Shown here: positions 10,599 through 20,548 of the stretch, piece by piece | Position numbering within the stretch: position 1 is the first letter of the stretch | How the letters are laid out: each line of letters starts with the position of its first letter | NCBI GenBank assembly: GCA_945861875.1 | Contig: CAMAWC010000002.1 | Location: 25,766 to 89,765 of the forward strand | Length of the DNA stretch: 64,000 bases | Reading direction: 5' to 3' | DNA from: Bordetella parapertussis | Lineage (GTDB): Bacteria > Pseudomonadota > Gammaproteobacteria > Burkholderiales > SG8-39 | Notes under the pieces: model-generated | Told to the model about the DNA's origin: nothing | Database searches by the model: none | What the model saw: only the letters and a program-made list of their open reading frames with translations | Program-made: the position numbers and the translations under genes

Positions 10599-11876
10599 AT
10601 GGACAGGATAGGCAAGTACCCGGTTGTAAGAAAGCTCGGGGACGGCGCCACCAGCGAGGTTTTCCTCTGCTACGACCCGTTCGCCGACCGCGAGGTCGCG
10701 GTCAAGCTGGTGTCCGAAAAAGACCTCGCCGACAGCGGCGACCAGGGCCGGCTGACCAAAAAGCTGTTCATCACCGAAGCCTCCCTCGCGGGCAAGCTGC
10801 AGCACCCGCACATCGCGCAGATCTACGACGCGGTAAGCGACGCGCACATGAGTTACATCGTCATGGAGTATGTCGCCGGCGGCACGCTAGAGCGCTTTTG
10901 CGACAAGGACAGGTTGCTGCCGACCAACAAGGTGGTGGAGATCATCTTCAAGTGTTCGCGCGCGCTCTCCTTCGCCCACAAGCTGGGCGTCATCCACCGT
11001 GACATCAAACCGGCCAACATCCTGCTCTCGGGCGAGACCGACATAAAGATTTCCGATTTCGGCGCTGCGCTGATGGCCTCGGGCGAACATACGCAGGTGT
11101 CGGGCATAGGTTCGCCGGCCTACATGTCGCCGCAGCAGATCAAGGACCACACGCTGAACCAGCAGACCGACATTTATTCGCTGGGGGTGGTGATGTACCA
11201 GCTGCTCACCGGCACCCTGCCCTTCCAGGCCTCGAATAATTTTTCCATGATGTACCAGATCACCAACGTCGAACCTCCGTTGCCCTCATCCCTGCGCAAG
11301 GAAATACCGCTGGTCCTGGACAAGATCGTCAGGACGGCGATGCAAAAAGACCTCGAACGGCGCTACCAGGACTGGGAGGAATTCTCGCGCGACCTGGCAG
11401 AGGCGTTTCGCAACGAAACCCTGTCCGGCCGCAGCCAGGAATTCGCCGACAGCGAAAAGTTCAACGCCTTGCGCGCCATGGCGTTTTTCAACGGCTTCAG
11501 TGACGCCGAACTGTGGGAGGTGCTGCGCATCAGCACCTGGGAGAATGCGCCGCCGGGCAAGCTGCTGATGCAGGACGGCGACAGCGGCGATTTTTTCTGC
11601 ATCCTCGTCGCCGGCGAGGTCAAGGTGACCAAGCGCAAGAAACTGCTCAACATCCTCGCCCCCGGCGAGTGCTTCGGCGAGATGGCCTATCTTTCCAAGG
11701 AAGGCAATGAGCGCTCGGCCGACGTGGCAACCATGGGTGATTCGCGCATCATCACCATCCGCACCGAAGAGCTCGAGCACGCCTCCGACGCCTGCCGCCA
11801 CCGCTTTGACCGCGCCTTCATGTCAAACCTGGTGGAACGCCTGACCCTCGCCAACACGCGGCTTACCGCGATCTGA
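10599..11876 (+). CDS. Ser/Thr protein kinase with C-terminal cyclic-nucleotide-binding domain
   Basis: VIHRDIKPANILLS, ISDFGAAL, then GKLLMQDGDSGDFFCILVAGEVKVTKR...LAPGECFGEMAYL. Confidence 0.92.
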   Translation: MDRIGKYPVVRKLGDGATSEVFLCYDPFADREVAVKLVSEKDLADSGDQGRLTKKLFITEASLAGKLQHPHIAQIYDAVSDAHMSYIVMEYVAGGTLERFCDKDRLLPTNKVVEIIFKCSRALSFAHKLGVIHRDIKPANILLSGETDIKISDFGAALMASGEHTQVSGIGSPAYMSPQQIKDHTLNQQTDIYSLGVVMYQLLTGTLPFQASNNFSMMYQITNVEPPLPSSLRKEIPLVLDKIVRTAMQKDLERRYQDWEEFSRDLAEAFRNETLSGRSQEFADSEKFNALRAMAFFNGFSDAELWEVLRISTWENAPPGKLLMQDGDSGDFFCILVAGEVKVTKRKKLLNILAPGECFGEMAYLSKEGNERSADVATMGDSRIITIRTEELEHASDACRHRFDRAFMSNLVERLTLANTRLTAI

Positions 11877-11931
11877 CACTGCGCGCGCCCGCCGCCGGGA
11901 ATACCGGCGGGCCGGTCAATAGCCAATACCT

Positions 11932-12240
11932 TTAGGCCTGCAGCAGTTTTTGCAGCTCGCCCGACTGGTACATTTCCTTGAGGATGTCCGAACCGCCGAC
12001 AAACTCGCCCTTGATGTACAGCTGGGGAATCGTCGGCCAGTTGGCGTACTCCTTGATGCCCTGGCGGATATCCGGATCCTCGAGCACGTTGACCGTGAAC
12101 AGCTCTTGCACGCCGCTCGCCTTGAGAATCTGGATGGCGTTGGCGGAAAAACCGCACTGTGGAAACTGCGGCGTGCCCTTCATGTACAGCACGACGGGGT
12201 GACCGGTAACCTGCTCTTTGATCGTTTGTTGCGCATCCAT
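11932..12240 (-). CDS. grxD: Monothiol glutaredoxin, Grx4 family
   Basis: [24 protein letters not shown]...[20 protein letters not shown]. Confidence 0.95.
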   Translation of the reverse strand: MDAQQTIKEQVTGHPVVLYMKGTPQFPQCGFSANAIQILKASGVQELFTVNVLEDPDIRQGIKEYANWPTIPQLYIKGEFVGGSDILKEMYQSGELQKLLQA

Positions 12241-12280
12241 AATGTGCTCCTGCTATACCTGAGTAAAGTTGTCGGGAATT

Positions 12281-13132
12281 TTACCGTTCTACCTGCCCTG
12301 CGTCAATCTGCGCATCCAACCGCCCGCCGGTGACCCGCGGCAATCCGGCAAGATCGCGCCAGGTTCGTATCTCGGCAAAACCCGCCTGCTCGAACAAAGC
12401 CCGGCACGCTGATGCCTGGTCGAAGCCGTGTTCGAGCAACAGCCAGCCCCCGGGCGCAAGATGCGAGCCGGCCTGGGCGACAATGCGGCGAATGGCTTCC
12501 AATCCGTCGGGTCCGGCGGCCAGGGCTTGCGCCGGTTCATGCGGCAAATCACCCTGCGCAAGATGCGGGTCGGCGGCGGCGATATAAGGCGGGTTGCCCA
12601 GAATCAGGTCAAAGCGCATGCCCGTGCGGCCGGCGAGGGCCGCAAACCAATCGCCCTGCGCAAACGCGATGCGCACACCATGATGCGCGGCGTTGGCGCG
12701 CGCCACGGTCAGCGCATCGGCGCAAACATCAACAGCAGTGAGTTCAATGTCCGGGCGCTCATGCGCTACCGCAACGGCCACTGCGCCGCTGCCGGTGCCA
12801 AGATCCAGCACCCGCGCCGCCGCATGCGGCGGCAGGCGCTCGAGCGCGAGCTCCACCAATAGTTCGGTCTCCGGCCGCGGAATGAGCACCGCCGGATTGA
12901 CCTTGAACGCGAGACCCCAGAATTCGCGTTCACCGAGCATGTAGGCGAGGGGTTCGCCCGCGCGCCTGCGCGCGAACAATGCCTGCGCCAGCGCCATCTG
13001 CTGCGCCGACAAAACGCGTTCGGGGTGGGTGACCTGGGCGACGCGGTCCAGGCCCGCCGCCAGTTCAAGCAGGCTTTGCGCCTCATGCCGCGGCAGCGCG
13101 CTGGCCGCGAGCAGACTGCCGACGCTGGCCAT
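12281..13132 (-). CDS. prmC: Release factor glutamine methyltransferase
   Basis: VLDLGTGSGAVAVAVAHERP and DLILGNPPYIAAADPHL; start MASVGSLLAAS at 13132, adjacent to prfA. Confidence 0.94.
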   Translation of the reverse strand: MASVGSLLAASALPRHEAQSLLELAAGLDRVAQVTHPERVLSAQQMALAQALFARRRAGEPLAYMLGEREFWGLAFKVNPAVLIPRPETELLVELALERLPPHAAARVLDLGTGSGAVAVAVAHERPDIELTAVDVCADALTVARANAAHHGVRIAFAQGDWFAALAGRTGMRFDLILGNPPYIAAADPHLAQGDLPHEPAQALAAGPDGLEAIRRIVAQAGSHLAPGGWLLLEHGFDQASACRALFEQAGFAEIRTWRDLAGLPRVTGGRLDAQIDAGQVER

Positions 13133-13133
13133 C

Positions 13134-14216
13134 TCAGCCGCCCTGCGACAACACCGCGAGCTGTTCTGCCTGGTGCTCGGAGGCAAGCGCGCCGGTAAGT
13201 TCGGCAAGATCGCCGTCCATGATGCTGTCTATCTTGTAGAGGGTCAGGTTGATGCGGTGGTCGGTCACCCGTCCCTGCGGAAAATTGTAGGTGCGGATGC
13301 GCTCCGAGCGGTCGCCCGAGCCGACCAGCGACTTGCGCGTCGCCGCCTCCTTGCTCTGCTGCTCGCGCGTCTGCGCATCCTTGATCCTTGCCGCCAGGAC
13401 CGCCATCGCGCGCGCCTTGTTCTTGTGCTGCGAGCGGTCGTCCTGGCACTCCACCACGATGCCGGTGGGCAGGTGGGTGATGCGCACCGCGCTGTCGGTC
13501 TTGTTGATGTGCTGGCCGCCCGCCCCCGAGGCGCGATAGGTGTCGATCTTGAGCTCGGAGGGATTGATCACCACCTCGCCGATTTCATCGGCCTCGGGCA
13601 TCACCGCCACGGTGCAGGCAGAAGTGTGGATGCGACCCTGCGTTTCTGTCTCCGGAACGCGCTGCACGCGATGGCCGCCGGATTCGAATTTGAGCCTGGA
13701 ATAGGCGCCGCGCCCGATGATGCGTGCAATCACCTCCTTGTAGCCGCCGATCTCGGAGTGACTCTCCGACATGATCTCGACCTGCCAGCGATTGCGTTCG
13801 GCAAAACGCATGTACATGCGGAACAGCTCCCCGGCAAACAGCGCCGACTCGTCCCCGCCCGTACCGGCGCGAATTTCGAGGAAGGTGTTGCGTTCGTCGT
13901 TGGGGTCCTTGGGCAGCAGGGCCTGCTCGATTTCCAGCTCGATGCCGGCCATGCGCGCCTGCGCCGCCTTCATCTCATCCTCGCCGAAGGCTTTCATTTC
14001 CGGATCACGCAGCATGTCCTCGGCCACCTGCGCATCGCGGCCGGCATCGTTGAAGCGGCGGTACAGTTCGACCACCGGCGTGATTTCGGCGTGTTCCTGG
14101 TTGAGCTTGCGGTAAAGGTCGAGGTCGCGCGTCGCATCCTCTGAGGAGAGCAGCCGGTCAAGCTCGGCCAGGCGCTGGGTCAGGCGATCCAGCTTTACCG
14201 CGATGCTCTGCTTCAT
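13134..14216 (-). CDS. prfA: Peptide chain release factor 1
   Basis: GGQ motif [41 protein letters not shown]. Confidence 0.97.
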   Translation of the reverse strand: MKQSIAVKLDRLTQRLAELDRLLSSEDATRDLDLYRKLNQEHAEITPVVELYRRFNDAGRDAQVAEDMLRDPEMKAFGEDEMKAAQARMAGIELEIEQALLPKDPNDERNTFLEIRAGTGGDESALFAGELFRMYMRFAERNRWQVEIMSESHSEIGGYKEVIARIIGRGAYSRLKFESGGHRVQRVPETETQGRIHTSACTVAVMPEADEIGEVVINPSELKIDTYRASGAGGQHINKTDSAVRITHLPTGIVVECQDDRSQHKNKARAMAVLAARIKDAQTREQQSKEAATRKSLVGSGDRSERIRTYNFPQGRVTDHRINLTLYKIDSIMDGDLAELTGALASEHQAEQLAVLSQGG

Positions 14217-15461
14217 TTAGCGGATCTGGAAAATCTTGGCGATGAACTGCTGCAGCTGCGAGCGGTCGCCGCCGCCGGCATCATGCAACGCCTGGGTCGG
14301 GCCGTGCAGCAGCTTGTTGGTCAGGCCTTGCGAAAGCGACTCGAGAATAGCGCGCGGGTCTTCGCCGCGTCCCAGCGCACGAAACGCCCGGTCCAGCTCC
14401 TGGCGGCGCGCGCCCTCGCCTTTTTCGCGCAAGGCGCGGATCACCGGCACGGACTCGCGCGCGTCCATCCAGTGCAGGAAGGAACCCACCTGGGATTCGA
14501 TGATCGCCTCGGCCTGCGCCACCGCGCTGCTCCTCGCATCTATGCCGTCCCGGACAATCGCGGCGAGGTCATCGACGGTGTACAAGAAGACGTCGTCAAG
14601 GTCGGCCACCTCCGGCTCGATATCACGCGGCACCGCCAGGTCGACCATGAACACCGGGCGGTAGCGGCGCGCCTTGATGACCCGTTCCATCAGGCCCTTG
14701 CCCAGGATGGGCAGTGAACTGGCGGTGCAGGAGACGACGATGTCGTATTCGGGCAGGTGCTCGGGCAGGTCGCGCAACAGGATCGCCTGGCCGTTAAAAC
14801 GATGTGCCAGCTGCTGCGCGCGATCGAGCGTCCGATTGGCCACGGTAATGGCGCGCGGCGTCTGGGCGGCAAAATGCGTGGCGCAGAGCTCTATCATCTC
14901 GCCGGCGCCTATGAACAGGACTTTCTGCTCGGCGACGCTGGGGAAAATCCGCCCGGCCAGCTTGACCGCCGCCGCCGCCATCGACACCACATTGGCACCG
15001 ATGCCGGTGTTGGTGCGCACCTCCTTGGCCACGGCAAAGGAGCGCTGGAACAGACGGTGCAGCAGTGTTCCGAGCGTGCCGGCCTGGGCCGCCGTTTGCA
15101 CCGCGTCCTTCATCTGGCCGAGAATCTGCGGTTCGCCCACCACCATGGAATCGAGTCCCGAGGCGACACGAAACGCGTGGCGCACGGCATCGCGCTCGGG
15201 CAGCGAGTAGACATAGGGCTTGAGCTCTTGCGCCGGCATGCCGTGGTAGCCGGCCAGCCAGTCCAGGGCCTGCAAGGGCTCGCCCGAAACACAGTACAAC
15301 TCGGTGCGGTTGCAGGTGGAGAGTATCGCCGCCTCGCTGACCGGGCCGCCGCGAACCAGTTCGGACAAGGCGGGGTGCAGGTTTTCCGCCGCGAACACCA
15401 CCTTCTCGCGCACGGCGAGCGGGGCGGTGGTGTGGTTCAGTCCGAGGGCAAACAGCTGCAT
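14217..15461 (-). CDS. hemA: Glutamyl-tRNA reductase
   Basis: [42 protein letters not shown]. Confidence 0.97.
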   Translation of the reverse strand: MQLFALGLNHTTAPLAVREKVVFAAENLHPALSELVRGGPVSEAAILSTCNRTELYCVSGEPLQALDWLAGYHGMPAQELKPYVYSLPERDAVRHAFRVASGLDSMVVGEPQILGQMKDAVQTAAQAGTLGTLLHRLFQRSFAVAKEVRTNTGIGANVVSMAAAAVKLAGRIFPSVAEQKVLFIGAGEMIELCATHFAAQTPRAITVANRTLDRAQQLAHRFNGQAILLRDLPEHLPEYDIVVSCTASSLPILGKGLMERVIKARRYRPVFMVDLAVPRDIEPEVADLDDVFLYTVDDLAAIVRDGIDARSSAVAQAEAIIESQVGSFLHWMDARESVPVIRALREKGEGARRQELDRAFRALGRGEDPRAILESLSQGLTNKLLHGPTQALHDAGGGDRSQLQQFIAKIFQIR

Positions 15462-15761
15462 GGCAACCGTGGATTATAGCCGAAGGGGTGACTCCCCCCG
15501 CCAAAATGCCGCGCCATACTTTTAACTGTTGGCCAGGGTACTACCTTCGTTGATTCGCCCAAGCAAGGCGAAAGTCCACCCCTGTCCGGTTCTAATACCC
15601 TGGCTGACGTTGATTGCTAATCAGGATTTGAAATGAAGGGGAAGCGGCCGGATTTGCACGAATCTTACCGGTGGGCCAGGGAGGTCTGAAATCTCGCAGG
15701 CGGTGGCCGGCACATCCCTGCCGCTCGGCTGCCCTCGCCGCCGGCAACATGCTGCCCGGCC

Positions 15762-17084
15762 TCATTTGCCCATCAGCAACCGCGGCAGCCAGGTAGTGAT
15801 CGGCGGGAAGAAATAAATCGCCGCAAGCAGCAGCAAGCTGAAGATCACGTACGGCATCACCGCCCTGAAGATATCGCCCATGGTAATGTGTTTCGGCGCG
15901 ACGCTCTTCATCGTGTAAAGCAGCAGCCCGTGCGGTGGCAGCAACAGGCCGATTTGCATGCAGACCAGGAACAACACGCCGAACCAGACGTCGTCGATGT
16001 GCAGTCGCTGGACGACAGGCATGAAAAACGGCAGCGTCAGCAGCATGGTGCTGACCTGGTCGACGAACAGGCCGAGGAAAATCAGCACTGCCATCATGAT
16101 CAGCACCGCGCTGGCGGCGGAGATTCCGGACCCACTCATCAGATCGACGACTCCCGAGGTGGCGCCGGAAAAGCTGAGCACCTGGGAAAACGTGGTCGCC
16201 CCGACGATGATGAACAGGATCATCCCGGACACCACCACCGCGCCGGTCAGCGATTTCCACAACTTGGCGAAGGTCAGCACGCGATATCCCATCGCCAGCA
16301 GGACCGTCGCCATGGCGCCGAGCGCCGCGCTTTCGGTGGGCGTCGCCACGCCCTTGGACATCAGGCCGACCACCGCGATGAAGATCGACGAGAGCGGCAA
16401 GACGTACTGGATTATGGGCCGCCAGCGCTCCCATCCGGAATAGGTCTTGACCTCCTCGCTGGCGGGCGCGAGCGACGGGTTCAGGGAGACCGAGATCATG
16501 ATGTAGCCGATGAAGACGGCGCTCAGTATCAGGCCGGGCACCACGCCGGCTAGCAGCAGTTTCGAAATCGAGATGCCCGACAGACTGCCCAGCAGGACCG
16601 TGAGCGCCGACGGCGGGATCAGCATGTCCACCCCGCCGATCGCCATGATCGGGCCCATGCCGAGCGACGGGTGGTAGCCGCGCGCGAGCATCATCGGCAG
16701 CATGAGGCTGCCCAGCATCGCCGTGGTAGCGATCGTCGAACCCGAGATCGCCGAAAAAATCGTGCCGGCGACAACCGTGATGATGGCGAGGCGTCCCGGC
16801 ATCCTCGGAATGACGCGCTCGACGGCGTCGATGGCCTTGTGCGCGAGCTCGGTGTGAAACAGTATCTCCCCCATCAGCAGGAACAGCGGGATGGGCGTCA
16901 GCGAGAAATAGGTCACCGAAACAACGCCGTTTCTCGTCAGCTGCAGCAGGCCGGCCTCGCCGCCGAAAAACAGGATGGCGCCGATGATGTTGATACCGAA
17001 AAAAGAATAAGCGACGGGCAGCCCCATGAACAGCAGCAGCGTGGTCCCGCCGAGCAGCAACAGTAGCGATTCCTGCCAGGCCAT
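15762..17084 (-). CDS. TRAP transporter large permease (DctM family)
   Basis: Start MAWQESLLLLLGGTTLLLFMGLPVAYSFFG (ATG at 17084) inside ORF 15762..17600; multi-TM DctM pattern PPSALTVLLGSLSGISISKLLLAGVVPG. Confidence 0.9.
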   Translation of the reverse strand: MAWQESLLLLLGGTTLLLFMGLPVAYSFFGINIIGAILFFGGEAGLLQLTRNGVVSVTYFSLTPIPLFLLMGEILFHTELAHKAIDAVERVIPRMPGRLAIITVVAGTIFSAISGSTIATTAMLGSLMLPMMLARGYHPSLGMGPIMAIGGVDMLIPPSALTVLLGSLSGISISKLLLAGVVPGLILSAVFIGYIMISVSLNPSLAPASEEVKTYSGWERWRPIIQYVLPLSSIFIAVVGLMSKGVATPTESAALGAMATVLLAMGYRVLTFAKLWKSLTGAVVVSGMILFIIVGATTFSQVLSFSGATSGVVDLMSGSGISAASAVLIMMAVLIFLGLFVDQVSTMLLTLPFFMPVVQRLHIDDVWFGVLFLVCMQIGLLLPPHGLLLYTMKSVAPKHITMGDIFRAVMPYVIFSLLLLAAIYFFPPITTWLPRLLMGK

Positions 17085-17095
17085 GCGGGCCGCCC

Positions 17096-17653
17096 TCAGC
17101 CGGTGGAGGTTGCTTCGTCGCGCATGCCGATCTCTCCGGCAGCCAGCCGTTGCATGCGAAACAGGAACTCCACGCACAACAGCAGCGAGGAGAAGGGAAC
17201 GAGCAGGAGTATCCACCACTCCGGAAAAACGAGTTCCTTGAGCACCATCGCCCCGGATCCGAAGCTGTCCACGAGCATGTGCGTTGCATAGACCAGGGAA
17301 ACGGCGCTGATCGCGATGCCGGCCGCGTCCACCACCCACTCGGCCAGCCAGGCGGCGCGCGGCGGCAGCAGGTTCAGGACGATGTCGACGCGCACGTGCT
17401 GTCCGCGGCGCAACAGCCAGGGCGCGGCGAGGAACGTGATGCCGTAGATCACATATTCCGACACCTGGTTGGCCCAGCGCAGCTGCAACCCGAGCCACGG
17501 CATGTTCCTGAATACCACGTCGGCGCAGATGATGATCATCATTGCGAAAAGAAACGCGTTGGCGATCCAGAGCAGCCCCGTCAGCAGCGCGCCGTACCAC
17601 GCGGAAATCCGCTCAATCAAGGCAGCTCCCCCGTTGAACGCCGGTTTGCGCAA
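17096..17653 (-). CDS. TRAP transporter small permease (DctQ family)
   Basis: 185 aa, 4 TM, VVFRNMPWLGLQLRWANQVSEYVIYGITFLAAPWLLRRGQHVRVDI. Confidence 0.88.
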   Translation of the reverse strand: MRKPAFNGGAALIERISAWYGALLTGLLWIANAFLFAMMIIICADVVFRNMPWLGLQLRWANQVSEYVIYGITFLAAPWLLRRGQHVRVDIVLNLLPPRAAWLAEWVVDAAGIAISAVSLVYATHMLVDSFGSGAMVLKELVFPEWWILLLVPFSSLLLCVEFLFRMQRLAAGEIGMRDEATSTG

Positions 17654-17692
17654 TCCATCGTGCGGACATGCGCGCGGGGAGGGCTGGCAGGA

Positions 17693-18847
17693 TCAACCTT
17701 TCCCATGGCCTCGGGACAAGGGGCCTTTGGCGATTTCGCGGATGACATCCATCTTCGGGGAGAACCCCAGTCCCGGCGTCTGCGGAAGATCCATCCAGCC
17801 GTCGCGCGGCGCGGGCAGCCCTTCGAACAGCTGCTCGCAGACAAGCATGGCCACATAGTGGTATTCGACCAGTCCGCCGTTGGCGAGTCCTGCATGCAGG
17901 TGCATGTTCCAGGGCGACCAGGCGCCGCCGTTGTCGACCGGAATATTGAAGGCGGCGGCCATCCCCGCGATGCGCACGCACTGCGTGTAGCCTCCCGAGA
18001 TCACCACATTGGGCTGAAGCACGTCCGCCGCGTTCGCCAGCAGCATGTCGCGAAAGCGGAAAGCGAGCCCCTCGTTCTGCCCCGCGGCGAGCGGGATCGC
18101 GGTGCGCCGGCGCATCTCGGCCATGCGCGGGATGTCGTTTTGCGTGATCGGTTCCTCGAAGAACGAAATATTGCAGTCCTCTATGCGGCGCGCCAGTTCG
18201 GTCGCGTGATACGCGTCCAGGCTGCAGTTGGCGTCGATGTACAGCCCGACATCCGGCCCGACCGCCTCGCGCACCGCGCGCACCCGGGCCTCGTCTTCGG
18301 CAATCACTTCGCCCAGCGGGCGCGGCTCGTCGCGGCGCGCCAGGGCGTGGTGCCCGACCACCATCTTAAGCCGTCGGAATCCCTGCGCCAGCCAGAGTTT
18401 CGCCGCCGCGGCGAGCTGTTCGCGATCGAAAAGGGCAAAACCAAAGGTCGCGTACAGCGGGACGCGCGCGCGCGCGCCGCCGAGCAGCCGCCACACCGGC
18501 ATCCCGAGGATCTTGCCCTTCAGGTCCCACAGCGCAAGGTCGATTGCCGCGATCGCGTGCAGCGCATAGCCCGTCTGCCCGCGCGGGCTGAGCAGCCAGT
18601 AGAGGCGCTCCCAGAGGCGCTCCGTATTCAGCGGGTCCTCGCCGATGAGCGCGGGTCCGGCGACGAGATTCACAATCGCGCCTACCGCTTCCTCCTCGGT
18701 GATGCCGGTAATGCCGTGCCCGACGAGGCCGCCCTCGCATTCGATCTCGACCACGCACACCGACAGGGAACTGGTCTTGTCTAGGCCGAGCAGTTCGACC
18801 CGCACCGGGACGTTCAGGGGGATGGCGGTGACGCGTATGATTTTCAT
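17693..18847 (-). CDS. Enolase-superfamily (mandelate racemase / muconate-lactonizing enzyme) protein
   Basis: LALWDLKGKILGMPVWRLLGG, RRLKMVVGHHAL, YIDANCSLDAYHATELARRIED, FFEEPITQNDIPRMAEMRRRTAIPLAAGQNE. Confidence 0.9.
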   Translation of the reverse strand: MKIIRVTAIPLNVPVRVELLGLDKTSSLSVCVVEIECEGGLVGHGITGITEEEAVGAIVNLVAGPALIGEDPLNTERLWERLYWLLSPRGQTGYALHAIAAIDLALWDLKGKILGMPVWRLLGGARARVPLYATFGFALFDREQLAAAAKLWLAQGFRRLKMVVGHHALARRDEPRPLGEVIAEDEARVRAVREAVGPDVGLYIDANCSLDAYHATELARRIEDCNISFFEEPITQNDIPRMAEMRRRTAIPLAAGQNEGLAFRFRDMLLANAADVLQPNVVISGGYTQCVRIAGMAAAFNIPVDNGGAWSPWNMHLHAGLANGGLVEYHYVAMLVCEQLFEGLPAPRDGWMDLPQTPGLGFSPKMDVIREIAKGPLSRGHGKG

Positions 18848-18905
18848 CGATGTCTTTTTGGCAGGTGCGGCGGCACCGGCATCCCTTCAGTCCTCGCCGC
18901 TTTGC

Positions 18906-19874
18906 CTATTTTTCCAGCAGCGGCCGCAGCGTCTTGATGGCATCGGGCGCGCGCTTTGACAGCTCTGCCCAGTAGGCGTTGTATGCCTGGCTGCGATAGG
19001 CGGGCCCGAGGTTGATCGCGTTGATGCCGGCGTCCCTCTGGCGCATGTTTTCGATGGCCGATTTCTCCTTGACCCAGGCCATGTTCTCCTCATCCACCCA
19101 CTGTCCCATGCGCGAGAGGAACGCACGTTGGTCTTCGCGCAAGGACTTCCACTTGTTCAGATTCACCAGGATGTTGACGACGACGTCGTAGAATCCCGGC
19201 TCGACCCGGTATTTCGTGTACTGTCCCCAGCCAAGATCGAAGATCCCCAGCAGCGGCCAGCCGTAGCCGTCGACGACGCCGCGCTCCAGCGCGGCCTGGA
19301 CCTCGCCCGGCGGCAGGGTCGCTAGGGTTGCGCCCAGCGTGGTGAAGAACGGCGTGTAGTTGGGAACAGTGCGCAGTTTCAGGGATTTGACGTCGCCGAT
19401 GGTGGCCACCGGCTTGTTCGTGTAGATATGAAACGACACGCCCTGGCCGTAGGTCGCCAGCAGCCACGAGCCCATTTTCTGATTGTGGATGCGGTTGAGC
19501 TCGTCCCAGGCGCCGGACTTGCGTTGCTGCGGGACCGACTGGTTGGAAAGTATCGCCGCATCCGCTTCGGGCGCTATGCCGGCATAAAAGGACGGCGGAA
19601 TCGACGCCATGTCGAGCACCCCGCCGCGCACCGCGTTTCCCTGTTCGAACGACGGCACCGCCTCGGGCCCGCCGACCAGGCGGATCTGAACCAGGCCCTT
19701 CCCTTCCTTGTTGACCTTTTCGATGAATCGCCCGAACACCTCGCCGTAGGCACTGGTAATGGGGACGAACACCGCCGCGCGCAGCGTCGTCTCCTGCGCG
19801 CCCGCGCCGCCGCCTGCTAAAACAAGTGCCGTGCCCGCCAACCACATGCCGATGCATCGCGTGAATTGCTTCAT
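18906..19874 (-). CDS. TRAP transporter substrate-binding protein (DctP family)
   Basis: Signal peptide MKQFTRCIGMWLAGTALVLAGGGAGAQ; GGPEAVPSFEQGNAVRGGVLDMA, KSLKLRTVPNYTPFFTTLGATLATLPPGEVQAALERGVVDGYGWP. Confidence 0.9.
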   Translation of the reverse strand: MKQFTRCIGMWLAGTALVLAGGGAGAQETTLRAAVFVPITSAYGEVFGRFIEKVNKEGKGLVQIRLVGGPEAVPSFEQGNAVRGGVLDMASIPPSFYAGIAPEADAAILSNQSVPQQRKSGAWDELNRIHNQKMGSWLLATYGQGVSFHIYTNKPVATIGDVKSLKLRTVPNYTPFFTTLGATLATLPPGEVQAALERGVVDGYGWPLLGIFDLGWGQYTKYRVEPGFYDVVVNILVNLNKWKSLREDQRAFLSRMGQWVDEENMAWVKEKSAIENMRQRDAGINAINLGPAYRSQAYNAYWAELSKRAPDAIKTLRPLLEK

Positions 19875-19940
19875 GATTCCTCCTTGTTGAGCGTCCTTGT
19901 CGAGTGCGCTGCCGAAGAGGCACAGCACGCCGATGTTACT

Positions 19941-20015
19941 TTGAATCAGGATACTTTGGAACAGGCTACGTTGAATCAGGCTACGTTGGATCAGGTTGCG
20001 TTGAATCTGCTTGCG
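19941..20015. repeat. 15-bp tandem repeat, 5 units (TTGAATCAGGCTACG-type)
   Basis: Units ttgaatcaggatact / ttggaacaggctacg / ttgaatcaggctacg / ttggatcaggttgcg / ttgaatctgcttgcg. Confidence 0.92.
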
Positions 20016-20018
20016 TTC

Positions 20019-20528
20019 TCAGATCGGCATGGAGATGTGGCTCTCGACGGTGAACGTATCCACGACCACGAGGCGCTCGCGCAAGCGCAGCACGCCCCCC
20101 TCGTCGACGATCCGGTCGCGGTACTCGCCCACGCTGAATATCCTGCTGTGGCCTTCGTTGTCGGTGTTCATCATCATGTAGTTAGCGCGCGCGAGCCAGC
20201 AATCCCCGTCGCGCCCCGTCACCATCACGTTGCTGACGAAGCGCCGCTCGTAGTGGATGTGATAGATGTTGACTTCCAGCAGCGAGACGACACGGTCACG
20301 CAGCATGCGCTTGTTCTCGAAGTAAAGCCAATACCCTTCGAGCCCCTGATCGAGGTTTTCGCGGGAATGAAGCAGGTAGCGGCACTCGTCGCTGAAGAAA
20401 TCCGGCCACTCGGAGAGGCGGGCTTCGTCCAGACAGCGTGCATAACGGAAGTTGAGGTCCACCACGCGCCGTTCGAGTTCGGCGGAAACCAGGCTTGTTG
20501 CGGCGGCAGTGTTCGATGCTGTGTTCAT
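20019..20528 (-). CDS. Aromatic ring-hydroxylating dioxygenase, beta (small) subunit
   Basis: VVDLNFRYARCLDEARLSEWPDFFSDECRYLLHSRENL...; overlaps operonically with alpha subunit. Confidence 0.88.
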   Translation of the reverse strand: MNTASNTAAATSLVSAELERRVVDLNFRYARCLDEARLSEWPDFFSDECRYLLHSRENLDQGLEGYWLYFENKRMLRDRVVSLLEVNIYHIHYERRFVSNVMVTGRDGDCWLARANYMMMNTDNEGHSRIFSVGEYRDRIVDEGGVLRLRERLVVVDTFTVESHISMPI

Positions 20529-20548
20529 GTTGTCTCCCGGGTCAGATT

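Noticed and set aside
19941-20015. CRISPR-like array
   Set aside because: Contiguous 15-bp units without spacers and no cas genes; the 42-bp repeats likewise have no spacers. No CRISPR array seen in the window.
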